NCBI GenBank assembly: GCA_028023455.1
Contig: JAQFVV010000012.1
Coordinates: forward strand, 7,910,499-7,974,498
Reading direction: 5' to 3'
DNA from: Epiperipatus broadwayi
Lineage: Eukaryota; Onychophora; Udeonychophora; Euonychophora; Peripatidae
Length of the DNA: 64,000 bases
Positions 52,880 to 63,934 of this stretch are shown here, piece after piece. A program made the translations under genes and the position numbers. Position 1 is the first letter of the stretch; every line of letters starts with the position of its first letter. The notes beneath the pieces were generated by a model. That model searched no databases. It saw only the letters and a list, made by a program, of their open reading frames with translations, and was not told the origin of the DNA.

Positions 52880-53335
52880 AATGGAAAGAGCAATAGAAAG
52901 TCTAGGAAATACCATTAATAGATGGCAAATATATTATCAGTTTTTTATTTGCTGATATCTTCTTGTGCACAGAAAGTGTTATGCTGAAGAGAGATGGGGA
53001 TTAAATTTAGTGAAGAAAAATCAAAAGTAATGATGATAAATGCTGGGGAAAGAGAAGAAAAAAAATTATTGAGGGATATTGCTTGGATGAGTGGGAGAAA
53101 AAAATGACAAATGAAGCAAAGAAAGTGATAATAGCAGGGTTAACTTATGGCAATGGTATGGTATGTGTTAGTAAAGGAGTGTTAGATTACTTAAAAAAAA
53201 TAAAAAGAAAAGTAGGAAGACATGCATTAGATGCAGGTATGTGAATTGCAAAGGAGGCAATACAAGGAGAAATGGGATGGTAAAGTTTTTATATGAGAGA
53301 CGCAAAAAAGCAAGATATAAATGTTGTGTAGATTC
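52880..53335 (+). pseudogene. Decayed LINE reverse transcriptase C-terminal part
   Basis: The sequence reads FLFADIFLCTESV (about 52943-52985; canonical F/Y-ADD has become FADI), then, in another frame, GIKFSEEKSKVMMINAGERE, then SKKVIIAGLTYGNGM, VSKGVLDYLKKIKRKVGRHA and KEAIQGEMGW. The last phrases match the K-x-G-R-x-x-L-x-A-x-x-x-x-x-x-EAI-GE-GW region of one widespread invertebrate LINE group. The catalytic Asp change and frame breaks show it is dead. Confidence 0.75.
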
Positions 53336-53339
53336 TAAT

Positions 53340-53694
53340 TTATGGATAGTAAGAAACTAGCCAGAATAGTATATAATTAAAACAGGTAAAACTCTCCATA
53401 CAGTAGTGCCACTCAGTGTCAACCAGAATAATCAATGGATGCTAAAAGGCTTGTGCTTAAAATCCCTATCCAGTGCCTACTCATCCAATATTCCCAGACT
53501 AGTTTCTGGCTTGTGGTCTTCGTCAGTGAGGAGCTTTGGATCTGAGAGCACTGCACCTAGATCTTAGGATTTAATGCAACCCTCCAGAAACCACCTTTTA
53601 TTGCTATCTAACTACAAAACTATGAGTCATATGCACCTCCACATTCTTATTCTTTAATAATATTTTCTTTCTTTGGCATTCTAATCACTGATGT
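53340..53694. other. Moderately complex spacer, unidentified
   Basis: GC-richer than average, with no readable coding frame. It could be further transposon remnant. Confidence 0.4.
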
Positions 53695-53699
53695 TGCCT

Positions 53700-54352
53700 T
53701 TACATGTGAGATGGTAATCTGAACCAACTGATGATTGCTGGTTTAGCATGAAATACGAATATTGGTGATTATTTATCTTTTCAACATATATGTGTTCAAG
53801 TGTAGCAGTGTTATGAGATAATGTGGAGAGTGGTGGGTCATGTGAAAGTCTGCGCTCATATATCCTATATTTTACATATATAGACACAGGTATATAATAA
53901 GCCTGTGTGTTTCAGTTATTACATAGTAGAGATGTCTGCCCATCCCTTATATATGTATTAAATGAATTATGTCCTGTACATGAGAGGTCAGATTGACCTT
54001 AGGTCAACATGGGTGTGACAAGAATCTCAGCCTCAGGGTGGCCATTGAGCATTCCTTCATCAGATTTTCAATTGGATGGACGGTTGAAGAGTTGGGGTGT
54101 GGAGTAGATTGAAGCCTGTCCATTAAAGTATGAGGTTTGGCTATCTTAATATATATCTGAGCACTTATAGTATATATGTGTGGAGGTGGTAATCTGGACC
54201 AACTGATGATTGCTGGTTTAGCATGAAATACTTATATTGCTGATTATTTATCTTTTCGACATATATGTGTTCAAGTGTATCAGTGTTATGAGATAGTGTG
54301 GAGAGTGGTGGGTCATGTGAAAGTCTGTGCTCATTTACCCTATTTACTCTGT
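53700..54352 (-). repeat. 471-bp family, about 1.4 tandem units, minus orientation
   Basis: A partial unit (53700-53930) is followed directly by a second nearly complete unit (53931-54352). The core GGTAATCTGGACCAACTGATG recurs with ~474-bp spacing (53712, 54188). The unit junction ...TTTCAGTTATT/ACATAGTAGAGATGTC is the exact complement of the junction seen at 60.17 kb, which defines the monomer ends. Confidence 0.92.
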
Positions 54353-54354
54353 AT

Positions 54355-55118
54355 AATAATATTTAGTAAAAAATTAGTAATTCAACTGGCTATTTGCTAG
54401 TAGATAATAAATCACATAACAGTTCATATCTCTGTAGAGAATTAAATTCCCAGATAGTCAAATTGGATTCTTAATTAGCACTTTTCTTTATTAATTTTCA
54501 GAATGACAGAATTGACAGCAGAATATAATTTAAACTGAATACTTAGTACACTATTTTATTGCACTTCTTTTGTTAATATGTCAATTACACTGCTTTTTGC
54601 AGTAAACTAATACTCTTGTCTGCATATTATTATTAATTCTCTCTGTTTCTGGAGCATTCTAGCAATTTTAATTTTTCTAAATCTGTATGCACACTTTTAT
54701 CTATGCTTTAAATAAAATATATATGCGCAGATATAGCATTCTTCCTTCTACTCCAGAAACATGCAGAATTTATTTATACAGAAAAAATTGTATAGCTTTT
54801 GCTTTATTTGCAATATAATCTTGTAAATTTTAATGGTCTCCTCTTAATTCCTTCTTCTTCTTGCTCTATAGTTATTTCTTCTTGTTCATTATTTAATTCT
54901 ACAAGTTCTTCTTGAACTGAAAAGCTAATTGGTGTTTTTAATTTTATTTTATGACAAACATCAGTCTTATTTTTTTGTCTCTAAATTCTGATTAACCATT
55001 ATATTTATTGCAGTTTCTGTTCTCTGTTCTTTAATATGTTTATTCAATATCTCAGAATTCTACCTTAATAGGTTGCCAACAGATTTCTAGGCTTTCTCTC
55101 CTTTAATATTCTTTGATC
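54355..55118. other. AT-rich spacer, no gene seen
   Basis: No recognised gene. 54830-54990 is CTT-rich. Confidence 0.45.
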
Positions 55119-55119
55119 T

Positions 55120-56285
55120 GAACAAATTATAATTTTAATAAATATGATAGTATTACTGGCTATCTGTTTTAATAAATGATTCCTATTTCTATATCCACAT
55201 ACATATTAATTCTCTATATAACATTGCATAATCTAGATTATATCATAAAATAATAATAATAATAATAAAAGATTGAATTTAACTTACAGCAATGAGCAAT
55301 TTCTATGACATAAAACTCAAAATAATAATTACAGGGTAAGTTTAACCTCCATACTTTGCTCTAAAATTAAAACTTAAAATTAAAGTGATTATAATAAAAT
55401 ATTTCATTAAATAAATTTACAATCAATAATCTTAGATAAATATAATTATATAATTTAAATATGAAAGGATTATTAATCAAAGAATAAATGACAAAAGAAA
55501 AAAAATTTTAAGTCATTTAGGCAGGTATCTGAGAAAGTTCATTTTGAAGTTTAATAAATAAAAGACGAATAATAATGCTGACTGAAATCTTCTATGTGGA
55601 TAATTAAGAAAGTTCACTTCGAAATTTAACAAAGTGTCTATAAATTCAAAATGACTTGTGCATGCTAACCTCAAATTAATGAAGTGTCTGGCAGTTTTTA
55701 TTATTCAGCAGGTTGCTATAGCAATTTGTACTATATTGGAATATTTTCTTATTTTACATACATTCACTTCAAGATATTATATCATATGAAGTTTATGATT
55801 TTAGGTCAATTATGTAGGATTCTTGATTAGTTGTATATAATTATTTTGTCATGAAGTTGAGAGTTTGTACAAGTTTTTGAAAGATTTTTGCCATGATTAG
55901 TTTCCATAGGTAATAGTTATCTTATAGTTGTTTTCTGCTTCTTGAGATCATTCTTACTGAAGTCAACACTATGCCTAGGGTGAAACCCAGGGATAACCTA
56001 ATAATACATTCCAAAACTTCTATTTATTTGAGGTTTGTAGTATTAGTCACATAGTAGTTTGAAGCTATTCTTTGATGCATAGCTAAGACAAGGAAAATGA
56101 ACAAAAAGAATAAGATGAATTGGAATTATTTTATTAAATTTTCATCCAAGAGAATGTTACATAGATTTAGTTACTGATAAAAACTATTATATTGAATTTC
56201 TATTTATGGAAAATAATGAAATATGGACAACAAAAGAAACAATTTGTACAGCAAAATATAATTATAGATTACATGTAATGAAATT
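55120..56285 (+). repeat. Long dispersed repeat, copy 1
   Basis: Matches 62540-63930 over its whole length with many small gaps: TTATAATTTTAATAAATAT, CTATATCCACATACATATTAAT, TTATAATAAAATATTTCATTA, ATTAATCAAAGAATAAATGA, TTAATGAAG(T/A)GTCTGGCA and TTCAAGAGAATGTTA-type blocks occur in the same order. It has no coding content. It lacks the hAT element present in copy 2, so it provides an empty site. Confidence 0.85.
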
Positions 56286-56433
56286 ATAATTATATTAATT
56301 TTTGATAACATAAACAATTTAATTTGGTTTTTCTAATTTTAAATATTTTTATGTTAAACCATAAATTTCTGTTGCTTAGTTTAAGTTAAATTTTAGATAG
56401 TAATTAATCTCTTAGAATTGAATCTTTATTTTT

Positions 56434-56498
56434 TTTCTTTACAATGGATTAATCGTTTTTAAATCTTTTTTTTTCTTTACAATGGATTAATCGTTTTT
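56434..56498. repeat. Two-copy tandem repeat, 37-bp period
   Basis: TTCTTTACAATGGATTAATC is present twice (about 56436 and 56473), each copy followed by poly-T. Confidence 0.92.
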
Positions 56499-56499
56499 T

Positions 56500-57695
56500 T
56501 TTTTTTAATTCTAAAAGAAAACAAAAACTTTTTTTTATTAAAATTATTTTTTAAAAGGTAAATTGTCCATTAAAATTGTGCATGTTTTATTTTATGCACA
56601 AAATTTGATTCTCTTGTATAAAATCTTATTTTGTAACATTTAGCTAGCTTTACTATCTGTAATTTTAATGTATAACATTAAACTAGCCTTCTTCCTCACT
56701 GACAACTTGAAATAGTTATTCTTATGTATTTCATATTCCCCCTGGTGAAGCAAAAAAAAAAATTTTTTTTAAAGCTAACATTTGAACCATATTTATCATA
56801 ATTTTTTTCATAATGAATAAATATTTGCTATTTATTATTTATTTAGCCTTAAATTTATCGTATTACCTAAACTATTCTGTATTTTATAATCCTTTGTTTT
56901 TGGACTCTGCTGGAAGAATTTTCACTAATATCACACAGTTTTCCTGTTATACTCACTAATGTCACACCTTTTTCCTGTCTGTTCTTCAACAATGAATTAG
57001 ATAATATCATAGGGTCCAGATTTTTTTATCTCATATGAGGGTTCTATCTGTGCAAATCATTGCATCTTCCATCTATCTATCTTTGCTCTCATAATTGTGC
57101 CTTTGGATGAGAGGTTTTATCAGTGGATGCATATGATTTATATTATATGGGTATTGAGCAGATGCCAGTTGGAGTTGCTTTTGGTCTTTTCTAATTATCT
57201 GTGGTGGTTCTTTATATATATTACTGGTCTGTTATAGTTAATAATTCTGGCATCACTTCAATTGAGCACTTCCAAACATTATCTGTTGTACTGTGAGTAT
57301 CATATTGTAGCATATAATATGGATAATCTGGTGTTCAGGTAAAGAAAATGCCATGAGAGCTCAATTTGGAGGCCTTTCTTATTATGCACTGTGCATTATT
57401 CCATCCTGCTTTTCTTTACTCCAAAAGCTGCACAAGTTTGCATGTTGACAATTTGAAAGATTTGTGGTTCATTCCTAATGCTTGCCAACAATCTTTTATT
57501 GCACCATGAAAATGACAATCAATCTTCTCTCGCATTGTGGATATGAAATAATTTTCTCAAGCTTTTGATGTACATTAATGGACTTTTTTCTATATGTGTT
57601 TTAAATGTTGTAGTCTTCGTAAACTTTTTGCTATTATTTGGTTATCTTGCTAATCATCTTTCATATTATTGGTACCAATTATTTCTCATGCAGGA
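56500..57695. other. Spacer with possible old coding remnant
   Basis: 56500-57000 is AT-rich with homopolymers. 57000-57690 is less AT-rich and resembles decayed transposon coding sequence on the minus strand, but no motif can be named. Confidence 0.4.
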
Positions 57696-57699
57696 GTTT

Positions 57700-58480
57700 C
57701 TATACAAAAACTATTTTATTTCTATAGGGTCTATTCTCTTCTAAGTTTTTCTTAAGGTCTTCATAGATCTGTACTATTTTTTTTATTGCACTATTTTTCT
57801 GCCAGTTTGTATATGATGGATCTTTTTGCTTGTACAAGGTGGTATCTAAACACCCCCTAAATTTTGTAATAAAAATTTTGTATTTAATTTGGGGTGTTAC
57901 AATTTGAATCTTCTTTAAAATTTTGTCTATTTGATGCATTGTACTGGTCTAAATCTGTTTCTCATTTTTCCTAGCATTCCTGAAAATCAATACCTTTTAA
58001 TTCCTCTATTGCTTTTTTTTCTCTTCTTCTTTTTCTATATCTACAAAACATTTTCCTTTGAAGTATTTTTTATTCAGGAGGATAAAAAGTCATGCTGAGA
58101 GAGATCAGTGAAATATGGCAGATGGATAAGCTGACAGATGCTATTTTTGATTAAAAATTGTTTGAGATTCAATGTTTTGTGTGCTGATGCATTGTTGTGG
58201 GGAAGCTATGACTCTCCCACTTTTGCCACAAATCAGGATATTTTCATTTTGCTACATCATGAGAATGTTTAAGGATTTATAGGTAAAATTCTTGATCATT
58301 ACTAATCAAATCTGAGTGAACAATGCCATTTGATAAGATGCCTGACATTGAATTTTATTCGACATAGCTTTTGGGATGTGATGAATTTAAACTCCATTAA
58401 ATCACTTATAAACTTGTGTTTTCCCCAGCTGGTTTCTTTAACAGAAAACAGAATTTTACATTGTTTAAACTTTGCAGCCA
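57700..58480 (-). pseudogene. mariner (DD34D) transposase relic
   Basis: On the minus strand, near 58460 a QCKILFSVKETSWGKH-like stretch resembles the N-terminal HTH start (x-x-x-FC-KLGK-x-x-x-E). From 58205 one frame reads LPHNNASAHKTLNLKQFLIK and then HLPYFTDLSQHDF. This is the canonical HDNA-x-x-H ... YSPDLAPCDFFLF block of mariner transposases with the second catalytic Asp changed to Asn (codon 58194-58196) and the third Asp kept (58089-58091). Exactly 34 residues separate them, giving the DD34D spacing. Stops and shifts follow. The open frame 57939-57700 may be its decayed tail. Terminal repeats were not found. Confidence 0.8.
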
Positions 58481-58830
58481 TCACAAAAAATTGACAAATA
58501 GGTGAGGTGTACTTAACAAAAAAAAGTATATAGCATCACAACTTCAATAAATAATACTAGTTGGCAGACTGATGCTGAGGGGGCATGGTCTATACAAGAG
58601 GAATCTAGCAATGGAAGCATGTGTTTCCACCAGAGTACAACTGTGGAATTGGTTCCCTCATAATTATTCATTTGATTATTTAGCTGTTTTATAATTCTGC
58701 TCATCGAAACTCATGTGCTCTTCCTGCATTCTCATTTGATCTAAGGATGCTGTATTATGGTAATCTTTCCATGCTTATTTTTGAGATCTTCCTAATTTAT
58801 TTTTTACACCATCTAATATTGTTCTTTTTA

Positions 58831-58916
58831 CCCCCCCCCCCCACCCCCCCCCCCCCCCCCACCAAAAAAAAAACAACCCAAAACAAGCCCCCTCGGGGGT
58901 TTTTTTATAAAAATTG
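58831..58916. repeat. Poly-C/poly-A homopolymer block
   Basis: C12-A-C17, then A-rich, then CCCCCTCGGGGG and T-rich sequence. The style matches the block at 4.4-4.8 kb and may be a sequencing or gap-fill artefact. CCCCCTCGGGGG forms a tiny hairpin. Confidence 0.8.
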
Positions 58917-59695
58917 GTTTTTTTTTACTTGTATTTCCTTTTTGAAACATTATTTTTTATCTCTAAATTCTCTTTAATATTTCTAATTTCTGTCCTTTCC
59001 TACCTTTTCCCCATTTTCTGATATAATTGGCATATCCTTTCATGGAATTGCCTGTTCTATTCTTGGTTCCATCTTCGAAGGCTTATTTCTTTTCTTTTTT
59101 TAGGTTTTCATCTTTGAGATGCTTATTTTTCTCAGTATAATACCAGGATCTTTATGTTACCTCAGCACTGTCTTGTTTCCATGACACCCTCTCTAGCTCT
59201 GGTCTTGTAGTACTTTGTTTTCTAGTTTTATCTTCATGCTCTCTAGCTTCATTTTTCTTTATTGCTCCATTTCAATTTAGTCAGATTCCTGATCTTTCAA
59301 GAATGTCTCTATTCTTATCTTCTAGCATTCAACCCACTATTATACTTTTTTCTATTTCTCCCCAATGTTCTTTCAAATTAACTCTTGATCTTTTTCCCCC
59401 CAAAATATTAAAAATTGTTGCTGTCAGGGTTTGTTCTTATCTATATCAAGCTAGTAATTATAAAACTAAAACTTTTAGCTATGGTACTACTAAATTTGAA
59501 ATCTCACAATCATCCAATCTCTGGGTGTGTTTTTTTTTTCTTTTTATAAAGACTCATCTTGATTTCATTAAAAATAAACAAATTTAGTATGTTGAAGATC
59601 TGCAGGTATGGCAAATGTCAATCACCAGATAGTGCCATTAGATTAACAATCTAAAATTTTCTATCTTTGCTTGTAAATGGTAAAATTCTAATACT
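58917..59695. other. Pyrimidine-rich spacer, no gene recognised
   Basis: Plus strand rich in CTTT/TTCT, perhaps the complement of a decayed Lys/Glu-rich coding tract (like the interior at 22.5 kb). No domain readable. Confidence 0.4.
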
Positions 59696-59699
59696 AATT

Positions 59700-60170
59700 A
59701 ATAACTGAAACACAGGCTTATTATATACCTGCATCTATATATTTAATATATAGGATATATGAGCACAGACTTTCACATGACCTACCACTCTCCATTCTAT
59801 CTCATAATACTAATACACTCGAATGCGTATATATTGAAAAGATAAATAATCACCAATATACGTATTTCATGCTAAACCAGCAATCATCAGTTGGTCCAGA
59901 TTACCATCTCCACACATATATGCCATAAGTGCTCAGATATATATTAAGATAGCCAACCTTCATACTTTAATGGACAGGCTTCAATCTACTCCACACTTCA
60001 ACTCTTCAACCATCCATCCAATTGAAATCTGATGATGGAATGCTCAAAGGCCACCCTGAGGCCGAGATTCTTGACACACCATGTTGACCTAATTTCAATC
60101 TTACCCCCCATGTACAGGACATAATCTATTTAATACATATATAAGGGATGGGCAGACATCTCTACTATGT
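59700..60170 (+). repeat. 471-bp family, tandem unit 1
   Basis: Complete monomer from AATAACTGAAACACAGGC to GGGCAGACATCTCTACTATGT. The next unit begins at the very next base. No protein or known RNA is evident. Confidence 0.95.
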
Positions 60171-60585
60171 AATAACTGAAACACAGGCTTATTATATACC
60201 TGTGTCTATATATGTAATATATAGGGTATATGAGCACAGTCTTTCACATGACCCACCACTCTCCACTCTTATCTTATAATACTAATACACTCAAACACAT
60301 ATATGTTGAAAAGATAAATAATCACCAATATATGTATTTCATGCTAAACCAGCAATCATCAGTTGGTCCAGATTACCATCTCCACACATATATGCTATAA
60401 GTGCTCAGATATATATTAAGATAGCCAATCTTCATACTTTAATGGACAGGTTTCAATCTACTCCACTCTTCAACCATCCATCCAATTGAAAATCTGATGG
60501 TGGAATGCTCAAAGGCCACCCAGAAGCCAATATTCTTGACACACCCTGTTGACCTAAGGCCAATCTGACCCCTCATGTACAGGAC
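60171..60585 (+). repeat. 471-bp family, tandem unit 2 (3'-truncated)
   Basis: Same start AATAACTGAAACACAGGC. It runs to CCTCATGTACAGGAC, where the inverted third copy takes over. It lacks the last ~50 bp of the monomer. Confidence 0.95.
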
Positions 60586-60935
60586 CTTAGGTCAACATAG
60601 GTGTGACAAGAATCTCAGCCTCAGAGTGGCCTTTGAGCATTCCATCATCAGATTTTCAATTGGATGAATGATTGAAGAGTTGATGTGTGGAGTAGATTGA
60701 AGCCTATCCATTAAAGTATGAAGATTGGCTATCTTAATATATATTTGAGCACTTATGGCATATATATGTGGAGATGGTAATCTGGACTAACTGATGATTG
60801 CTGGTTTAGCATGAAATACGTATATTGGTGATTATTTATCTTTTTGACATATATGTGTTTGAGTGTATTAGTATTATGAGATAGATTGGAGAGTGGTGGG
60901 TCATGTGAAAGTCTGTGCTCATATACCCTATATAA
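60586..60935 (-). repeat. 471-bp family, inverted unit 3
   Basis: Starts CTTAGGTCAACATAGGTGTG and ends GTGCTCATATACCCTATAT, the reverse complement of most of unit 2. With 60222-60558 it makes a hairpin with ~340-bp arms and a loop of about 30 nt, around 90% matched by eye. Confidence 0.95.
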
Positions 60936-61147
60936 TACTAATTAAGGAAGATTAAAGTTTACTGGAGAAGATATCAAATCACAAACTACAGAGTCCTCAA
61001 TCATTACTAGTATTTTTATGATGTCTCTTAGATCTGTGAGAATCTTGAGACTCCTTTGAATTGTTTTGTAATTTGGTAAGTGGTTGTTTTATTATTTTGT
61101 TTACAATAACATAAGACTGTATAATTGATAGAATGATTTGTAATGGA

Positions 61148-61805
61148 ATAAACTTTTGGTTAAAATAAATAAATCATAAATATTTATTTTAAATCGATCA
61201 TTATTATAACCAAACATTTAATGTAAAATTACTTATTATGGTTCTGTTTTACAGTAAACTTTTCAAATCTAAAATTTATGAAATTGTATCATCTATGAGA
61301 GAGCATATCAATAGGTAATAAGTCTAAAACATAACATGGTATATCCATATATATATATATATATAACATTTTCTCTGCCTATCTTCACATACTATCAAGG
61401 GATATACTTGTATCAATAAAGCATTTAATTTGATCTTTCTAAGCCAATTGATTTTACATATCAAAACTAAGTCAGGGGTGTTTGTATAAATATTATTTCA
61501 GTACTTCATTTATGGTAAGGAAATGTGGATTCTAATCCGTGCAAGTCTACGCTAATATCCATACTGTATACCTATTTATTTCATTACATATTCAAAAATG
61601 GGATTGGTTAATCATAATCATATACCTAACTAATAAGAGAAATTTGTCATAATTAAATTAATTGTGGAAATCCTTCAAAATATATATAAAATAGGCATAC
61701 AATTCATTATTAAGAATAATATACTACGTGTATGCTTCAAATATGTACATAACTGTGGTGCATTATTTTTTTAAAATATTTTACAAACTTCATTCAATTA
61801 TTTAG
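61148..61805 (+). repeat. Near-identical tandem duplication, copy 1 (658 bp)
   Basis: Identical to 61806-62457 apart from a 6-bp shorter (AT)n run in copy 2 and one A/G change near 61595 (TTCAAAAATGG versus TTCAAGAATGG). The join shares a 3-bp ATA at both ends, suggesting microhomology-mediated or slippage duplication. No gene content. Confidence 0.97.
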
Positions 61806-62457
61806 ATAAACTTTTGGTTAAAATAAATAAATCATAAATATTTATTTTAAATCGATCATTATTATAACCAAACATTTAATGTAAAATTACTTATTATGGT
61901 TCTGTTTTACAGTAAACTTTTCAAATCTAAAATTTATGAAATTGTATCATCTATGAGAGAGCATATCAATAGGTAATAAGTCTAAAACATAACATGGTAT
62001 ATCCATATATATATATAACATTTTCTCTGCCTATCTTCACATACTATCAAGGGATATACTTGTATCAATAAAGCATTTAATTTGATCTTTCTAAGCCAAT
62101 TGATTTTACATATCAAAACTAAGTCAGGGGTGTTTGTATAAATATTATTTCAGTACTTCATTTATGGTAAGGAAATGTGGATTCTAATCCGTGCAAGTCT
62201 ACGCTAATATCCATACTGTATACCTATTTATTTCATTACATATTCAAGAATGGGATTGGTTAATCATAATCATATACCTAACTAATAAGAGAAATTTGTC
62301 ATAATTAAATTAATTGTGGAAATCCTTCAAAATATATATAAAATAGGCATACAATTCATTATTAAGAATAATATACTACGTGTATGCTTCAAATATGTAC
62401 ATAACTGTGGTGCATTATTTTTTTAAAATATTTTACAAACTTCATTCAATTATTTAG
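61806..62457 (+). repeat. Near-identical tandem duplication, copy 2 (652 bp)
   Basis: Second copy, directly adjoining the first. Such high identity means a very recent event or an assembly duplication of a heterozygous region. Confidence 0.97.
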
Positions 62458-62539
62458 ATATCTTATTCGCTAATATATATGTGCAAATGACTCATATATA
62501 TTACACTGTCATTGAACTAATATAATGCACACACATCCG

Positions 62540-63930
62540 AACATTATAATTTTAATAAATATAAGAATATTATCTGGCTATATGTTTCAAATAAATGATT
62601 CCTCTTTCTATATCCACATACATATTAATAAAATGATTGAATCTAATTTGGAATGATGACATATTTCTATAAGCTTAAACTAATGCTTATTGTTCTAAAT
62701 CAGGGGTCCCCAACCCTATGCCCGCGGGCACCATGGCGCCTGCAGACCATTTTACATGTGCCCGCTGCTATCCGAACATGATAAAAAATTATTTATCTGA
62801 TACAAATAAATTTGATTTTTAAAATTTCTTATAAATTATTATATTATATTGTAATCAAATTGTAGGGCATACTATATTTTTATAACGTAAAAATATGTAT
62901 TAATTATATATTAAAATTTTATTTTTGAAATAAATATTTTTGTACATTATGTGTATTATTAACCATATCCAACTATAAATTTACATTGAAAAAATAAATG
63001 GTGCCCGCCACCTAGTTGAACAAAATAAATGGTGCCCGCCACATGGCCAGTATTATAGAATGTCTCTTAAGTGCAAAAAGGTTGGAGACCCCTGTTCTAA
63101 ATAAATAATTATAGCCCCCACAATTAACTCTCGCATTTAAAAACATAAAACTAACATGATTATAATAAAATATTTCATTAATTAGATTGGTAAAATTAAT
63201 AATCTTAGCATATACATAATTATCATTAATGTATATATGAAAGGGTATTAATCAAAGAATAAATGACAAAAGAAAAAAATAATTTTAGTTTTTTAGATAG
63301 ATGTCTAAGAAAGAAAGTTTGCTCTGAAATTTAATTCATTAAGTTTGTATATTCAAAACGACTTGGATTAATGAAGAGTCTGGCATTTTTTATTGTTCGG
63401 TATTCAGCGTTTCCATGGTGACTTGTAGCTGCAATTTAAATCTTCATTTCTTTACATATTTTCAGTTGAGAGATCTATATCATACAAAGTTTATGGTTTT
63501 AGATTGATTATGCAGCATCCTTGTTTTTAAAGATTTGTTATATCGTGACAGTTTACATAGGTAGTGGTTAGCTTACAATTGGTTAATTGCTTCTTTGAAA
63601 TCATACTTTCTGTGTTGGTTCCAAACCTAGAGTGAGACCCATGAACAAACTAAGCAACATATTCAAAGGCTTTTCAGTTCTCTTAAGGAGATTTATACTC
63701 TATTTCTGATGCACAGCTAAGATGATGAAGATGATCAAAATAAATAAATAAGTTGAATTGATTTATTTTACCTGACTTTGTGTTAACTTCTCATTCAAGA
63801 GAATGTTAATCTTTTATTTATTAAAAAATACTATTATATTGATTTTTTATTTTTGTAAATTAATGAAAGATATACAATAAAACAAATGCTGTGTCCAAAC
63901 AAAGTATAGTTACAGATTACATAGAATTAT
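62540..63930 (+). repeat. Long dispersed repeat, copy 2 (interrupted by hAT)
   Basis: Direct-orientation relative of 55120-56285, split by the hAT element at 62701-63094. Its right end runs into a new 471-bp-family copy at about 63932. Confidence 0.85.
62701..63094. mobile_element. hAT MITE with perfect 8-bp target duplication
   Basis: Begins CAGGGGTCCCCAACC and ends GGTTGGAGACCCCTG, a terminal inverted repeat with one mismatch. TTCTAAAT precedes (62693-62700) and follows (63095-63102). 394 bp long with no coding capacity. TGGTGCCCGCCAC is repeated near the right end (63000, 63031). Copy 1 of the host repeat at 55 kb has no insert at the equivalent site. Confidence 0.95.
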
Positions 63931-63934
63931 AGGG

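Noticed and set aside
57000-57690. Possible integrase/Gag coding remnant on the minus strand
   Set aside because: Composition is suggestive, but no catalytic or zinc-binding motif could be read.
58747-58977. Pro-rich open frame
   Set aside because: The proline run is the poly-C block, with no coding evidence around it.
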